Shown: positions 36,032-45,081, numbered from the stretch's first letter. The stretch is 64,000 nucleotides of DNA from Actinomadura litoris (GCF_009733595.1 NZ_WOFH01000001.1:951625-1015624), one strand, 5' to 3'. Notes: generated by a model from the letters alone, not told the origin. A program made the numbers and translations.

Positions 36032-37513
36032 ATGGGCAGGGACGTGGCCTCGGCCACCATCAGCGGCGAGGACAGGCGGCGGTACCGGAACAAGGTCCGC
36101 GCCTGCCTCGACGTGCTGGCCCGCATGCTGGGCGAGTCTCAGTTCGACTTCGAGCGACCCCACATCGGGCTGGAGATCGAGCTCAACCTGATCGACGCCC
36201 TCGGCGACCCGCTGATGCGCAACGAGGACGTGCTCAAGGCCATCGCCGACCCCGCCTGGGCGACCGAGCTGGGCCAGTTCAACCTTGAGATCAACATCCC
36301 GCCCCGCGAGCTGGGCGGGGAGGGGACGGGCGAGCTGGAGGCCGAGGTCCGCGACCAGCTCGAACACGCCGAGGCGCGGGCCCGCGAGGTCGGCGGCCGG
36401 CTGGTCATGATCGGCATCCTGCCGACGCTGCGCCGCTCCGACATCGGCGAGGAGATCCTCTCCGCCAACGCCCGCTACAAGATGCTGAACGACCAGATCT
36501 TCGCGGCGCGCGGCGAGGAGCTGCACATCGCGATCGACGGTCCGGAACCGCTGCGCATGCACGCCGACAACATCACCCCCGAGGCCGCATGCACGAGCGT
36601 CCAGTTCCACCTCCAGGTCAGTCCCGAGCAGTTCGGCGCGTACTGGAACGCCGCCCAGGCCCTGGCGGGCGCGCAGGTCGCGATGGGCTGCAACTCCCCC
36701 TACCTGTTCGGCCACCAGCTCTGGCACGAGACCCGCATCACGCTGTTCGAGCAGGCCACCGACACGCGGCCGGACGAGCTGAAGACGCAGGGCGTCCGCC
36801 CCCGGGTCTGGTTCGGGGAGCGCTGGGTCACCTCCGTCTTCGACCTGTTCGAGGAGAACACCCGCTACTTCCCCGCGCTGCTGCCGCTGTGCGACGAGGA
36901 GGACCCGAACGCCGTCCTGGAGGAGGGCGGGATCCCCGAACTCGGTGAGCTGACCCTCCACAACGGCACCGTCTACCGCTGGAACCGTCCCATCTACGCG
37001 GTCGTCAAGGGCCGTCCCCACCTGCGCGTCGAGAACCGCGTGCTGCCCGCGGGCCCCACCGCCGCCGACGTCATCGCCAACGGCGCGTTCTACTACGGCG
37101 TCACGCGGATGCTGGCCGAGGAGGAGCGCCCCGTCTGGACGCGCATGTCCTTCAGCAGCGCCGAGGTGAACCTGCACCGCGCCGCCCGCGACGGCCTCGA
37201 ATCCAGCCTCTACTGGCCCGGCATGGGCGAGGTGCCCGCCGCCGAGCTGATCCTGCGCAAGCTCCTGCCCCTCGCCCACGAGGGCCTGGACCGCTGGGGC
37301 GTGGACCCGGCCCGGCGCGACCGGCTCCTCGGCATCGTCGAACGCCGCTGCCTCACCGGCCAGACCGGGTCCGCATGGCAGATCGACACCGTCCACGCGC
37401 TGGAGAACTCCTACGGAGCCTCCCGCCACGACGCCCTGCGCACCATGACGCGCGCGTATGCGGAGCACATCCGCGACAACGACCCCGTCCACACGTGGGA
37501 GGTCGGCCCCTAG
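36032..37513 (+). CDS. Glutamate-cysteine ligase family protein (GCS2 type)
   Basis: A 493-residue ATP-dependent carboxylate-amine ligase related to plant/bacterial GCS2 glutamate-cysteine ligases. The N-terminal glutamate/ATP motif is visible (HIGLEIELNLID), with GQFNLEINIPP and LRVENRVLPAGPT. Actinobacteria make mycothiol rather than glutathione, so the product may be gamma-glutamylcysteine for ergothioneine (EgtA role) or another gamma-glutamyl amide; no other ergothioneine gene is here. ATG 36032 follows AGGGACGG. It is a stand-alone gene. Confidence 0.85.
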   Translation: MGRDVASATISGEDRRRYRNKVRACLDVLARMLGESQFDFERPHIGLEIELNLIDALGDPLMRNEDVLKAIADPAWATELGQFNLEINIPPRELGGEGTGELEAEVRDQLEHAEARAREVGGRLVMIGILPTLRRSDIGEEILSANARYKMLNDQIFAARGEELHIAIDGPEPLRMHADNITPEAACTSVQFHLQVSPEQFGAYWNAAQALAGAQVAMGCNSPYLFGHQLWHETRITLFEQATDTRPDELKTQGVRPRVWFGERWVTSVFDLFEENTRYFPALLPLCDEEDPNAVLEEGGIPELGELTLHNGTVYRWNRPIYAVVKGRPHLRVENRVLPAGPTAADVIANGAFYYGVTRMLAEEERPVWTRMSFSSAEVNLHRAARDGLESSLYWPGMGEVPAAELILRKLLPLAHEGLDRWGVDPARRDRLLGIVERRCLTGQTGSAWQIDTVHALENSYGASRHDALRTMTRAYAEHIRDNDPVHTWEVGP

Positions 37514-37569
37514 GGGCGGCCTTCACGATTCCTCCACAACTCGCACGCTGAGCACACATCTCGGGCTTC

Positions 37570-37584
37570 TAGAGTCTGGGCTTG
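37570..37584 (+). promoter_or_regulatory. -10 box of probably leaderless response-regulator mRNA
   Basis: TAGAGT (37570-37575) ends eight bases before the GTG at 37584, and no ribosome site is visible, which points to a leaderless transcript. A weak CTGAGC -35 box lies 16 bp upstream. Confidence 0.4.
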
Positions 37585-38270
37585 TGACAGCGAGAGCGCC
37601 CCGCGTCCTCCTCGTCGAGGACGAGCCGACGATCGCGCGGGCCGTGGTGGACCGGCTCGCGGCCGAGGGCTTCGCGGTGGACGTCGCCGCCGACGGCCCG
37701 GCCGCGGTCGACATGGCCCGCGCATGCGAACCCGACCTCATCGTCCTGGACGTGATGCTCCCCGGGTTCGACGGCCTGGAGGTCTGCCGGCGCGTGCAGG
37801 CCGAGCGCCCGGTGCCGGTGCTGATGCTGACCGCGCGCGACGACGAGACCGACCTGCTCGTCGGCCTCGCCGTCGGCGCCGACGACTACGTGACCAAGCC
37901 GTTCAGCATGCGCGAGCTGGTCGCCCGGATCCGCGCGCTGCTGCGCCGCGTCCAGCGGCCCGCGCCGGACGCGGCGGCCGCGCCGCCGGTGCGGATCGGA
38001 CCCCTGGAGCTGGACGCGCGGGCCCGCCGCGTCCGGCGGGACGGCCGCGAGGTGCACCTGACGCCGACCGAGTTCGACCTGCTCGCCTGCCTCGTCCGCA
38101 ACCGCGGGGCGGTGCTGACCCGCGCCGTCCTGCTCGAACAGGTGTGGGACTGGGCGGACGCCTCCGGGACGCGCGTGGTCGACAGCCACGTCAAGGCGCT
38201 GCGCCGCAAGCTCGGCCCCGACCTCATCCGCACCGTGCACGGCGTCGGCTACAGCCTGGACTCCGCATGA
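37584..38270 (+). CDS. OmpR-family response regulator
   Basis: A 228-residue regulator with receiver domain (VLLVEDEPTIARAV; phospho-Asp in LIVLDVMLPG; Lys in DDYVTKPFS) and a C-terminal winged helix (HLTPTEFDLLACLVRN ... SGTRVVDSHVKALRRKLG). GTG 37584 appears to begin a leaderless transcript. Its stop overlaps the kinase ATG (ATGA), forming a classic two-gene signalling operon. Confidence 0.92.
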   Translation: MTARAPRVLLVEDEPTIARAVVDRLAAEGFAVDVAADGPAAVDMARACEPDLIVLDVMLPGFDGLEVCRRVQAERPVPVLMLTARDDETDLLVGLAVGADDYVTKPFSMRELVARIRALLRRVQRPAPDAAAAPPVRIGPLELDARARRVRRDGREVHLTPTEFDLLACLVRNRGAVLTRAVLLEQVWDWADASGTRVVDSHVKALRRKLGPDLIRTVHGVGYSLDSA

Positions 38271-39331
38271 GCGTCATCCACAGGCTGTGGGCGAGCCTGC
38301 CGCGCCCCCTGGACCCGCTGCGCTCGATCAAGGTCAAGTTCGGCGTCGTGGTCGTGGTCACGGCGTGCGTGGCGGTGCTGATCGTCCTGTGGGGCTACCC
38401 GCTGGGGTTCCGCGCGCGGCAGACGATGCCGGTCGGCGTGCTGATCTCGCTCGTCGTGATCCAGCTGCTCGCGCACGGCATGACGGCCCCGCTGCGCGAG
38501 ATGACCGCCGCCGCGCGGGCGATGGCGCGCGGCGACTACAGCCGCCGCGTCCGCGCCACCTCCCGCGACGAGGTCGGCGAGCTGGCCCACGCCTTCAACC
38601 GGATGGCCGCCGACCTCGCCGAGGTCGACCGGCAGCGCCGCGAGTTCGTCGCGAACGTCTCGCACGAGCTGCGCACCCCGATCAGCGCGCTGCGGGCCGT
38701 CCTGGAGAACGTCGCCGACGGCGTCACCCCGGCGACGCCCGAGGTCCTCGACTCGGCGCTCGACCAGACCGAGCGGCTCGGCCGCCTGGTGACGCAGCTC
38801 CTCGACCTGTCCCGGGCCGACGCGGGCGCCGCGCCGCTCGACCTGTCCCGCCTGGACGTCGCCGCGTTCGTCGCCGACGTGACCGCCGAGGCCGCCGCGA
38901 GCCATCCCGGCGCCCGCTTCGTCTCCGACGTCGCACCCGGCCTGCACGCCGCCGCCGACCGCGACCGCCTCCACCAGGTCATCGCCAACCTCCTCGACAA
39001 CGCCGCCCGGCACGGCCCGCCCGGCACCCCGGTCACCGTCACCGCCCGCCCCGGCGCCGCCCCGGGCGGCCTCGTCCTGGAGGTCGCCGACGAGGGCCCC
39101 GGCATCCCGCCCGCCGAACGCGCCCGCGTCTTCGAACGCTTCTCCCGAGGCGCCCCCGGCACCCGCGCCGCGGCCGCCGGAACGTCCCAGGGCACCCCCG
39201 GCGGCGGCACCGGCCTGGGCCTCGCCATCGCACGCTGGGCCACCGACCTGCACGGCGGCGACATCACCGTCCTGGACACCCCCAAGGGGTGCCGCATCCG
39301 CGTCCGGCTGCCCGCCGCACCGCTCCCCTGA
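38267..39331 (+). CDS. Sensor histidine kinase (HAMP, HisKA)
   Basis: A 354-residue kinase, partner of the preceding regulator. Two transmembrane helices (VKFGVVVVVTACVAVLIVLW and MPVGVLISLVVIQLLAHG) are joined by only about ten residues, so there is essentially no extracytoplasmic sensor domain and sensing is probably within the membrane. HAMP, the phospho-His box VANVSHELRTPISAL, and the ATPase motifs NLLDNAARHG, DEGPGIPP and GTGLGLAIAR follow. A Gly/Ala/Thr-rich insertion precedes the last G-box. Confidence 0.92.
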   Translation: MSVIHRLWASLPRPLDPLRSIKVKFGVVVVVTACVAVLIVLWGYPLGFRARQTMPVGVLISLVVIQLLAHGMTAPLREMTAAARAMARGDYSRRVRATSRDEVGELAHAFNRMAADLAEVDRQRREFVANVSHELRTPISALRAVLENVADGVTPATPEVLDSALDQTERLGRLVTQLLDLSRADAGAAPLDLSRLDVAAFVADVTAEAAASHPGARFVSDVAPGLHAAADRDRLHQVIANLLDNAARHGPPGTPVTVTARPGAAPGGLVLEVADEGPGIPPAERARVFERFSRGAPGTRAAAAGTSQGTPGGGTGLGLAIARWATDLHGGDITVLDTPKGCRIRVRLPAAPLP

Positions 39332-39342
39332 ACCCGGGCGGG

Positions 39343-39912
39343 TCAGGGGTTCTCGTGGAGGATCAGCAGGGCGTAGGCGGCGACGGAGGAGTCGTCGGTG
39401 ATACGGCCGTCGCGGATCATGGCCCTGACCTCGGCGCGGCTGAACCAGCGCTGCCGCATGTCCTGCTCCTCCGGCTCGCGGTCGGTCTCGCCCGCCCGCA
39501 GGTCGGCGGCGACGAAGACGTTGAAGCCCTGGCCGCTCGTCCCGTGTGAGCAGTTCAGGTAGCCGAGGTGGGTCAGCGACGCGGCGCGCAGGCCCGTCTC
39601 CTGGCGGAGTTCGAGGCGGGCGAGCTCCTCCGGGTCGCCCTCCCGGCGGCCTGGGAACGTGCCCTGGGGAAAGTTCCAGGTGCGGCGCCGGATGGGGTAG
39701 CGGTACTCCTCGACGAGGTGGAAACCGCCGTTCTCCATCGGGATCACCAGGACGAAGTCGGGCTTGTCGACGACGCCGTAGATGCCGCGCGAGCCGTCCG
39801 GCCTTTCGACCTCGTCCTCGCGGACGACCATCCACGGGTTCTCGTACACCACCCGCGTGGCGACCCGCCGGACCGCGTGCTCATCCCCGCCGTTTTCAGC
39901 GCCGTCGTGCAT
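39343..39912 (-). CDS. Nudix hydrolase
   Basis: A 189-residue Nudix-fold protein that probably hydrolyses a nucleoside diphosphate derivative. The Nudix box region is GTFPGRREGDPEELARLEL followed by RQETGL. Compared with the consensus REUxEExGU, Arg is Leu and the first Glu of the EE pair is Gln, so activity may be altered. ATG 39912 directly abuts the stop of the GntR gene (TGAATG), so both are co-translated. GntR-Nudix pairs are common in Streptosporangiales. Confidence 0.85.
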   Translation of the reverse strand: MHDGAENGGDEHAVRRVATRVVYENPWMVVREDEVERPDGSRGIYGVVDKPDFVLVIPMENGGFHLVEEYRYPIRRRTWNFPQGTFPGRREGDPEELARLELRQETGLRAASLTHLGYLNCSHGTSGQGFNVFVAADLRAGETDREPEEQDMRQRWFSRAEVRAMIRDGRITDDSSVAAYALLILHENP

Positions 39913-40662
39913 TCAGGCTCCCGACCCGTATCGGTAGACGAGTTCGTGCCGGTCGCCCACCACCACGCGGTGGGTGACCTCGACCACCCGGTCGTCCTGG
40001 TCGCGGGCGCGGCGCCACACGGTCAGGACGGGCTGCTCGGCGCCGATCGCCAGCGTCCGCTGCTCGTCCACCAGCGGCATCCGGCAGGTGACCGCCTCCT
40101 CGAAGGTGATGCGGTGGCCGGCCTCCTCCAGCCGCGAGTAGATACCGCCCGGCCCCGTGTCGATCTCGCGCAGCACCGGGATCCGCGCGACGATCTCCAT
40201 GATCACCCAGGTGGTCGCGGTCTGGACGGGCGGCTCCCCCTCGACGCCCTGGACGCGCGCCCGCTCCAGCACCCGCGTCCCGGCGGGCACCGCGAGCCGG
40301 CGGGCGACCTGCGCGTCGGCGCCGGTCTCGCGGACCTCGGTGCGGGTGAAGGGGCGCCGCCCGTCCGCCCGCACCGACACATGGAAGCCGCGCCACCCGC
40401 CGACCTGCCGGGTGACGTCGGACGCGGCGCGCCGCACCGGCCGCTCCGGCCGCACCTGCACGCCCGCGCCGCGCCTGGCCTGCACGAGTCCCTGTTCGGC
40501 GAGCATCCGCAGCGCCCGCCGGACGGTCGAGCGGTCGGCCCCGAACTCGCGCGCCAGCTCCCGCTCGGAGGGCAGCCAGGCGCCCGCCGCCATCTCGCCC
40601 TCGACGATCCGGGCGGCGAGCGCGCTCGTGATCGCCTGGGCCTTGGCGGGGGGACGCGGCAT
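39913..40662 (-). CDS. GntR-family regulator, HutC subfamily (UTRA domain)
   Basis: A 249-residue transcription factor. The N-terminal winged helix (GAWLPSERELAREFGADRST, VRRALRMLAEQGLVQ) is followed by a UTRA effector domain (about 75-240) ending in VTHRVVVGDRHELVYRY. It is translationally linked to the Nudix gene, which is its probable target. A TTGG-TCGT-CCAA dyad upstream may be its autoregulatory site. Confidence 0.9.
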   Translation of the reverse strand: MPRPPAKAQAITSALAARIVEGEMAAGAWLPSERELAREFGADRSTVRRALRMLAEQGLVQARRGAGVQVRPERPVRRAASDVTRQVGGWRGFHVSVRADGRRPFTRTEVRETGADAQVARRLAVPAGTRVLERARVQGVEGEPPVQTATTWVIMEIVARIPVLREIDTGPGGIYSRLEEAGHRITFEEAVTCRMPLVDEQRTLAIGAEQPVLTVWRRARDQDDRVVEVTHRVVVGDRHELVYRYGSGA

Positions 40663-40688
40663 ACCTGATCTGCTCCGAACTGCGTGCT

Positions 40689-40700
40689 TTGGTCGTCCAA
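40689..40700. promoter_or_regulatory. TTGG/CCAA dyad upstream of GntR gene
   Basis: TTGGTCGTCCAA is a 4-bp-armed dyad 27 bp before the GntR start; on the minus strand TAGGTT overlaps it as a possible -10 box. It may be a GntR operator. Confidence 0.3.
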
Positions 40701-40896
40701 CCTACAGCGTGCCCCGGCGGCGCCGGGCCCCCGACCAGGGGTTGGACCGCCGGGGCGGGCCGGGGTCGGCCGTGGAGCACGGCCGCGCGGCGCCCGGCGA
40801 TGACCGGTACCGGCCGCGCCGCGCGGGACGTCGCGGATGGGGTCTTCGTCCATAGCCCCCACCGCGTCGGGGCCGCCGACCTAGGGTAGACCTACC

Positions 40897-40929
40897 ATGA
40901 CACGACCAAGGAGTCCGCGGTGTCGTTAA
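40897..40929 (+). CDS. Possible leaderless 10-codon upstream ORF
   Basis: ATG 40897 to TAA 40929 would encode MTRPRSPRCR. TAGGGT (40882-40887) lies nine bases upstream as a -10 box, and the dyad GGTAG-AC-CTACC (40885-40896) immediately precedes the ATG. The reading frame runs over the ribosome site and GTG start of the 75-residue gene, so its translation could affect that gene. Short and unproven. Confidence 0.3.
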   Translation: MTRPRSPRCR

Positions 40930-41147
40930 TGAGGTGCATGCCGGGTTGGCACGCCGAGCGTTCGGCGAGGGGGCTCCGGGCGACCCGGGTGACCTCGCTG
41001 ACGAACTACCAGATCAGGAACGGCTGCCTGAGGGAGCTCGTCGCGGGCGACGAGGGCGAGCTGTGGCTGCTGTGCGACGCGCAGACCCGGCTCGCCGAAC
41101 GCGTCGCCACCGCCGAGAGGCTGCGCGTCAACCGGAGCGACTCCTGA
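40920..41147 (+). CDS. Small hypothetical protein
   Basis: A 75-residue protein of unknown function with two to three cysteines (RCMPGW, NGCLREL, LLCDAQ) and a helical, charged C-terminal half. GTG 40920 has a clean AAGGAG site at 40908-40913, which is the main support that it is real. It has no signal peptide or membrane helix. A possible 10-codon leader overlaps its start. Confidence 0.55.
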   Translation: MSLMRCMPGWHAERSARGLRATRVTSLTNYQIRNGCLRELVAGDEGELWLLCDAQTRLAERVATAERLRVNRSDS

Positions 41148-41327
41148 CGCTCGCGTGGCCCGCGGGGGACGAAGCGCGGGCTGACGGCCCTCAGGACGCG
41201 AAGTCCAGGTCGAGAAACGCCTAATTCGGCACGAAACTGTGAATAAGTACTACAAGCGGGACACTCTGGTTCATCTCACTACTCGGTGCGACAGTGAAGA
41301 CACAACCGACCGAAGGCGTGAGATGCC

Positions 41328-42887
41328 ATGTCCGGCGACCGCGAACGTCCGAGCGCCTTAGGAGCGACCGGACGCGCGCTGGACGACCGCTTCGGCGGCG
41401 CCGCGTTCCTGCGCAAGGCGATCCGCAAGGCGTTCCCCGACCACTGGAGCTTCCTGCTCGGTGAGATCGCGATGTACTCGTTCGCGATCATCCTGCTGAC
41501 CGGGGTCTTCCTGACCCTCTTCTTCAGGCCGAGCATGCACGAGGTCGTCTACAACGGCTCCTACCGGCCGCTGCGCGGCGTCCGGATGAGCGAGGCGTAC
41601 GCCTCCACGCTGAACATCAGCTTCGAGGTGCGCGGCGGGCTGCTCGTGCGGCAACTGCACCACTGGGCGACGATCATCTTCATGGCGGCGATCGTCGTCC
41701 ACCTCCTGCGGAACTTCTTCACCGGCGCGTTCCGCAGGCCGCGCGAGCTGAACTGGCTGATCGGCGTGACGCTGTTCCTGCTGGTGATGCTCAACGGCCT
41801 GTTCGGCTACTCGCTGCCCGACGACCTGCTCTCGGGCACCGGCATCCGCATCCTGGAAGGCGTCATCGCCTCGATCCCGCTCGTCGGCTCCTACCTGCTG
41901 ATGTTCCTGTTCGACGGCGAGTTCCCCGGCGAGATGATCGTCCCGCGCCTGTACGTCGTGCACATCCTGCTGATCCCGGGCATCCTGCTCGCGCTCATCC
42001 CGCTGCACGCCGTCGTGCTGACCTGGCGGCAGACGCACACCCAGTTCCCGGGCAAGGGCGGCTCCAACCGGACCGTGCGGGGTTACCCGTTCTTCCCCGT
42101 GTTCGCCGCGAAGACGACCGCGTTCTTCCTCTGGGTGTTCGGCGTGACGGCCCTGCTCGCGACGTTCTTCCAGATCAACCCGATCTGGCTGTTCGGCCCC
42201 TACGACCCGGGCGCGATCAGCTCCGGCTCCCAGCCCGACTGGTACATGGGCTGGCTGGAGGGCGCCCTGCGCATGATGCCCGCCTGGGAGATCACCGCGT
42301 GGGGCCGTACGCTCCCGATGAGCGTGCTCGTCCCCGCGCTGGGCGTGCCCGGCCTCCTGTTCACCGGCCTCGCCGCCTACCCGTTCCTCGAACGCTGGGT
42401 GACCGGCGACCAGGGCGTGCACCACCTCCTCGACCGGCCCCGGGACGTCCCCGCCCGGACCGGCGTCGGCGCCGGCGGCGTCGTCTTCTACGGCGTCCTG
42501 TGGGCGGCGGGCGGCAACGACGTGATCGCGGACCGCTTCTCCATCCCGCTGTTCTGGACGACCTGGTTCTTCCGCGGCGCGGTCGTCCTCGGCCCCGTCC
42601 TGGCCTACGTGATCGCCTACCGCGTCTGCCTGGGCCTCCAGCGCCGCGCCCTCGCCCTCGCCGCGCACGGTTTGGAGACCGGCGTCATCCGCCGCTCACC
42701 GTCCGGCGGGTACTCCGAGGTCGAACGCCCGCTGGACGGGGAGCGCCTGGCCCCCATCGCGGACGACCGTCCGCCCGCCGCCCTGGCGATCGCCGAGGAC
42801 GTCCGCCCAGGCCGCCTCCGCCGCACCCTGAACCGCCACTTCAGACGAGACCTGCGCGTCCCGCCATCGCGCGACTCCCTGCACTGA
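41328..42887 (+). CDS. qcrB: Cytochrome bc1 cytochrome b subunit (QcrB-like), orphan
   Basis: A 519-residue polytopic membrane protein homologous to the actinobacterial menaquinol:cytochrome c reductase subunit b. Haem-ligating histidines are in LHHWATIIFMAAIVVHLLRN and in VHILLIPGILLALIPLHAV, and the quinol-site motif PEWY reads PDWYMGW. Respiratory qcrB normally follows qcrC and qcrA; neither is here, so this is a second, stand-alone copy. It could replace the main subunit under some conditions or support drug tolerance. ATG 41328 lacks a strong ribosome site. Confidence 0.9.
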   Translation: MSGDRERPSALGATGRALDDRFGGAAFLRKAIRKAFPDHWSFLLGEIAMYSFAIILLTGVFLTLFFRPSMHEVVYNGSYRPLRGVRMSEAYASTLNISFEVRGGLLVRQLHHWATIIFMAAIVVHLLRNFFTGAFRRPRELNWLIGVTLFLLVMLNGLFGYSLPDDLLSGTGIRILEGVIASIPLVGSYLLMFLFDGEFPGEMIVPRLYVVHILLIPGILLALIPLHAVVLTWRQTHTQFPGKGGSNRTVRGYPFFPVFAAKTTAFFLWVFGVTALLATFFQINPIWLFGPYDPGAISSGSQPDWYMGWLEGALRMMPAWEITAWGRTLPMSVLVPALGVPGLLFTGLAAYPFLERWVTGDQGVHHLLDRPRDVPARTGVGAGGVVFYGVLWAAGGNDVIADRFSIPLFWTTWFFRGAVVLGPVLAYVIAYRVCLGLQRRALALAAHGLETGVIRRSPSGGYSEVERPLDGERLAPIADDRPPAALAIAEDVRPGRLRRTLNRHFRRDLRVPPSRDSLH

Positions 42888-43029
42888 CCGCCTTTCCAGG
42901 CATCGGTAACCACGGAAATCAATGTCCGATTCACCGGGACACGCCGCACACCAGGGATCTCCCCCGAATCCCCGGCACAAATACTTCGACCGCGATGCAA
43001 TCAAGGCGGCACCGGTTGAAAAAGGCGTC

Positions 43030-43058
43030 TTGACCGACTTCTCTGACACGGCTTACCT
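43030..43058 (+). promoter_or_regulatory. Promoter of DUF4360 gene array
   Basis: TTGACC (43030-43035) and TTACCT (43053-43058) are separated by 17 bp. Transcription would begin near 43065, giving a leader of about 100 nt before the first gene. Confidence 0.5.
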
Positions 43059-43168
43059 TCGCGGTGAACTCGCCGGTGCGATATCGCCGCTCGAAAACAC
43101 ACTTCTCGGCCGTCCGGAAACGGGTGGCGGGTGCACCGACCCGTCAATTCGCCACGGAGATCCCGGCC

Positions 43169-43798
43169 ATGAAGAAGACCAGAAAGGCGGCGCTCGCCGC
43201 GATCGGCGCCGCCGCCCTGCCCGCCCTGACCGCGCTCCCCGCGTCCGCCGACCCGGCGCCGCCCGCCACCATCCAGGTGGTGTCCACCCCGGCGTCCTGC
43301 CCGGTTGGCACGATGGTCGTCTCGTCCTCTCCAGGGGAGGGCAGGATCAGCCTCCACCCGTCGAACTTCAAGGTGTCCGCCGGGAAGGACGTGCCCGCCG
43401 AGGAGGCGCAGAAGTCCTGCGAACTCTCGCTGCGGCTCATCATGCCGGTGAGTTCCACCTGGGCGCTGGAGAGCATCGACTCACGCGGCACCGCGAATCT
43501 GGGCCCCGGCGTGGTCGGCGAGGTGTCGCAGTCCTACCACCTCCAGGGAAGCACGCGGCACCACAAGATCGTGCACACGCTCAAGGCCCCGAACGACACG
43601 TTGCGGTTCGAGGACGAGACCCCGCTGGAATTCGCCCCCTGCGGACAGCAGCGCGACCTCAACCTTGAGACACGGCTCCGGGTGAAGTCACCCGACGAGG
43701 CCGGTGCGGGCTCGGTCGCCATGGAGTTCCCCGGCGGCGGGACGACCTACAACTTCGTCTACAAGACCTGCGAACCCCCGGAACAGGCACGGTCATGA
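43169..43798 (+). CDS. Secreted DUF4360-like protein, copy 1
   Basis: A 209-residue exported protein of unknown function. The signal peptide (MKKTRKAALAAIGAAALPAL ... PASA) is followed by a domain with four conserved cysteines and the pattern KDVPAEEAQKSC, IDSRGTANL, FAPCGQQRDLNLETRL and YNFVYKTC. This matches DUF4360, a secreted family of Streptomyces and some fungi. ATG 43169 has GGAG upstream. It is the first of five tandem paralogues and its stop overlaps copy 2 (ATGA). Confidence 0.8.
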   Translation: MKKTRKAALAAIGAAALPALTALPASADPAPPATIQVVSTPASCPVGTMVVSSSPGEGRISLHPSNFKVSAGKDVPAEEAQKSCELSLRLIMPVSSTWALESIDSRGTANLGPGVVGEVSQSYHLQGSTRHHKIVHTLKAPNDTLRFEDETPLEFAPCGQQRDLNLETRLRVKSPDEAGAGSVAMEFPGGGTTYNFVYKTCEPPEQARS

Positions 43799-44412
43799 AA
43801 AAGACCAAGAAGGCAGCGCTCGTCGCTCTCAGCACCACCCTCCCACTGCTTACGGCCCTCCCCGCGTCCGCAGACCCGCCACCGCGGTTCACTTTCAGTG
43901 TGGCGCCCGGGTGGGGCTGCCCGAACCATGGGGTAAGCCTCGTCATCTCCCCTCCCTCTCAGGGGGAAATCAAGATGATTCTCAGTATTGCACCCTTCAA
44001 AGCATCCGTGGGGAAGGACGTGCCCGCGGAGGAGGCCCGGAAGAAATGCGCCATATACCTAATCATCAACCATGCCTCCGATTACACCTGGGGTCTCAAG
44101 AGCATCAGCACCCGCGGCGAAGCGGACCTGGAACCCGGGACGACCGGCGAGGTGACGCTCAGACACTGGTACCCAGGAGGCCCAGCGGGCGCCGAGATCT
44201 CACGCACGATCAACGCTCCGACGCGATCCTGGTGGCTTGAACACGACGGGCCGCCGGAATTCCTCCCCTGCGGGCAACATCGCGGCCTCAACCTTGAGAC
44301 GCGGCTCCAGGTGACGACGACCGACCCCGCCAAGGCCGGCTGGATCTCCCTGGGGGACGAATTCGATTCAAAAACGGCCTACACCCTTGCCTACAAAACC
44401 TGTAAGCCGTAA
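43795..44412 (+). CDS. Secreted DUF4360-like protein, copy 2
   Basis: A 205-residue paralogue of copy 1 with signal peptide (MKKTKKAALVALS ... PASA) and the same cysteine and PCGQHRGLNLETRL pattern. It is the most divergent in the middle (HWYPGGPAGAE) and uses more A/T-ending codons than the flanking genes. ATG 43795 overlaps copy 1 by four bases. A 57-nt gap follows it, the only break in the overlapping chain. Confidence 0.8.
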   Translation: MKKTKKAALVALSTTLPLLTALPASADPPPRFTFSVAPGWGCPNHGVSLVISPPSQGEIKMILSIAPFKASVGKDVPAEEARKKCAIYLIINHASDYTWGLKSISTRGEADLEPGTTGEVTLRHWYPGGPAGAEISRTINAPTRSWWLEHDGPPEFLPCGQHRGLNLETRLQVTTTDPAKAGWISLGDEFDSKTAYTLAYKTCKP

Positions 44413-44469
44413 AAGCCCGCTATCCGGCGGGTGCTCTGGCCCCGCCGCCTCTCCAAGGAGGCCATCGCC

Positions 44470-45081
44470 ATGAAGAAGAGCAGGAAAGCGGCACTCGCCG
44501 CGATCGGCGCCACCGCCCTCCCCCTACTGGCGGCACCGCCCGCCTCCGCCACCTCAAAACCGGGGATAAGCTTCGAAATAGTGATCACTCCAATGGCCTG
44601 CACATCGATGGAATTCTCCATCACCTCCACTTCGGAGGAAGCAAGGCTGCACCTTTCCATAGGCGGTCTCACCGCGTCCGTCGGACCGGATGTGCCCGCC
44701 AAGGAAGCCAGGAAGTCCTGCAAAATCATGCTGAAACCCCACTTCTCGGTGCCGTCCGCCTGGGCGCTGAAGAGCATCGACTCTCGCGGCACCGCCGACC
44801 TGGAGCCCGAGGTCACCGGCGAGGTGACGAACGGCTACCAGGTTCAGGGCGGACCGGCCCACGAGATCTCACACAAGATCAACGCTCCGACACGGTCCTG
44901 GCACTTCGAAGACGAAACACCGCTGGAATTCGTCCCTTGCGGGCAGGCGCGCAATCTCAATCTTGAAACGCGACTCCAGGTGACGACGACCGACCCGGCC
45001 AAGTCAGGCTCCATATCGCTGGACTCCCCTGGCGGCGGAACAACGTACAGACTCGTCTACAAGGAGTGTCGTTCAGCATGA
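44470..45081 (+). CDS. Secreted DUF4360-like protein, copy 3
   Basis: A 203-residue paralogue, with AAGGAGG before ATG 44470. Signal peptide ends PPASA; mature part shows KEARKSCKIML, IDSRGTADLEPEVTGEV, EFVPCGQARNLNLETRL and YRLVYKEC. Copies 3 and 4 are closest to each other (shared SKPGIS start, ADLEPEVTG, GPAHEISH/TPAHEISH), indicating a recent duplication. Its stop overlaps copy 4. Confidence 0.8.
   Translation: MKKSRKAALAAIGATALPLLAAPPASATSKPGISFEIVITPMACTSMEFSITSTSEEARLHLSIGGLTASVGPDVPAKEARKSCKIMLKPHFSVPSAWALKSIDSRGTADLEPEVTGEVTNGYQVQGGPAHEISHKINAPTRSWHFEDETPLEFVPCGQARNLNLETRLQVTTTDPAKSGSISLDSPGGGTTYRLVYKECRSA

Noticed and set aside
39343..40662. GntR gene as the DasR regulator of the upstream chitinase
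   Set aside because: It is co-translated with a Nudix gene, is 38 kb away and belongs to a common GntR-Nudix pair type; nothing links it to GlcNAc sensing.
42922..43668. Open frame starting before the DUF4360 array
   Set aside because: Runs out of frame through copy 1, and the array promoter (43030-43058) lies inside it; no family resemblance.
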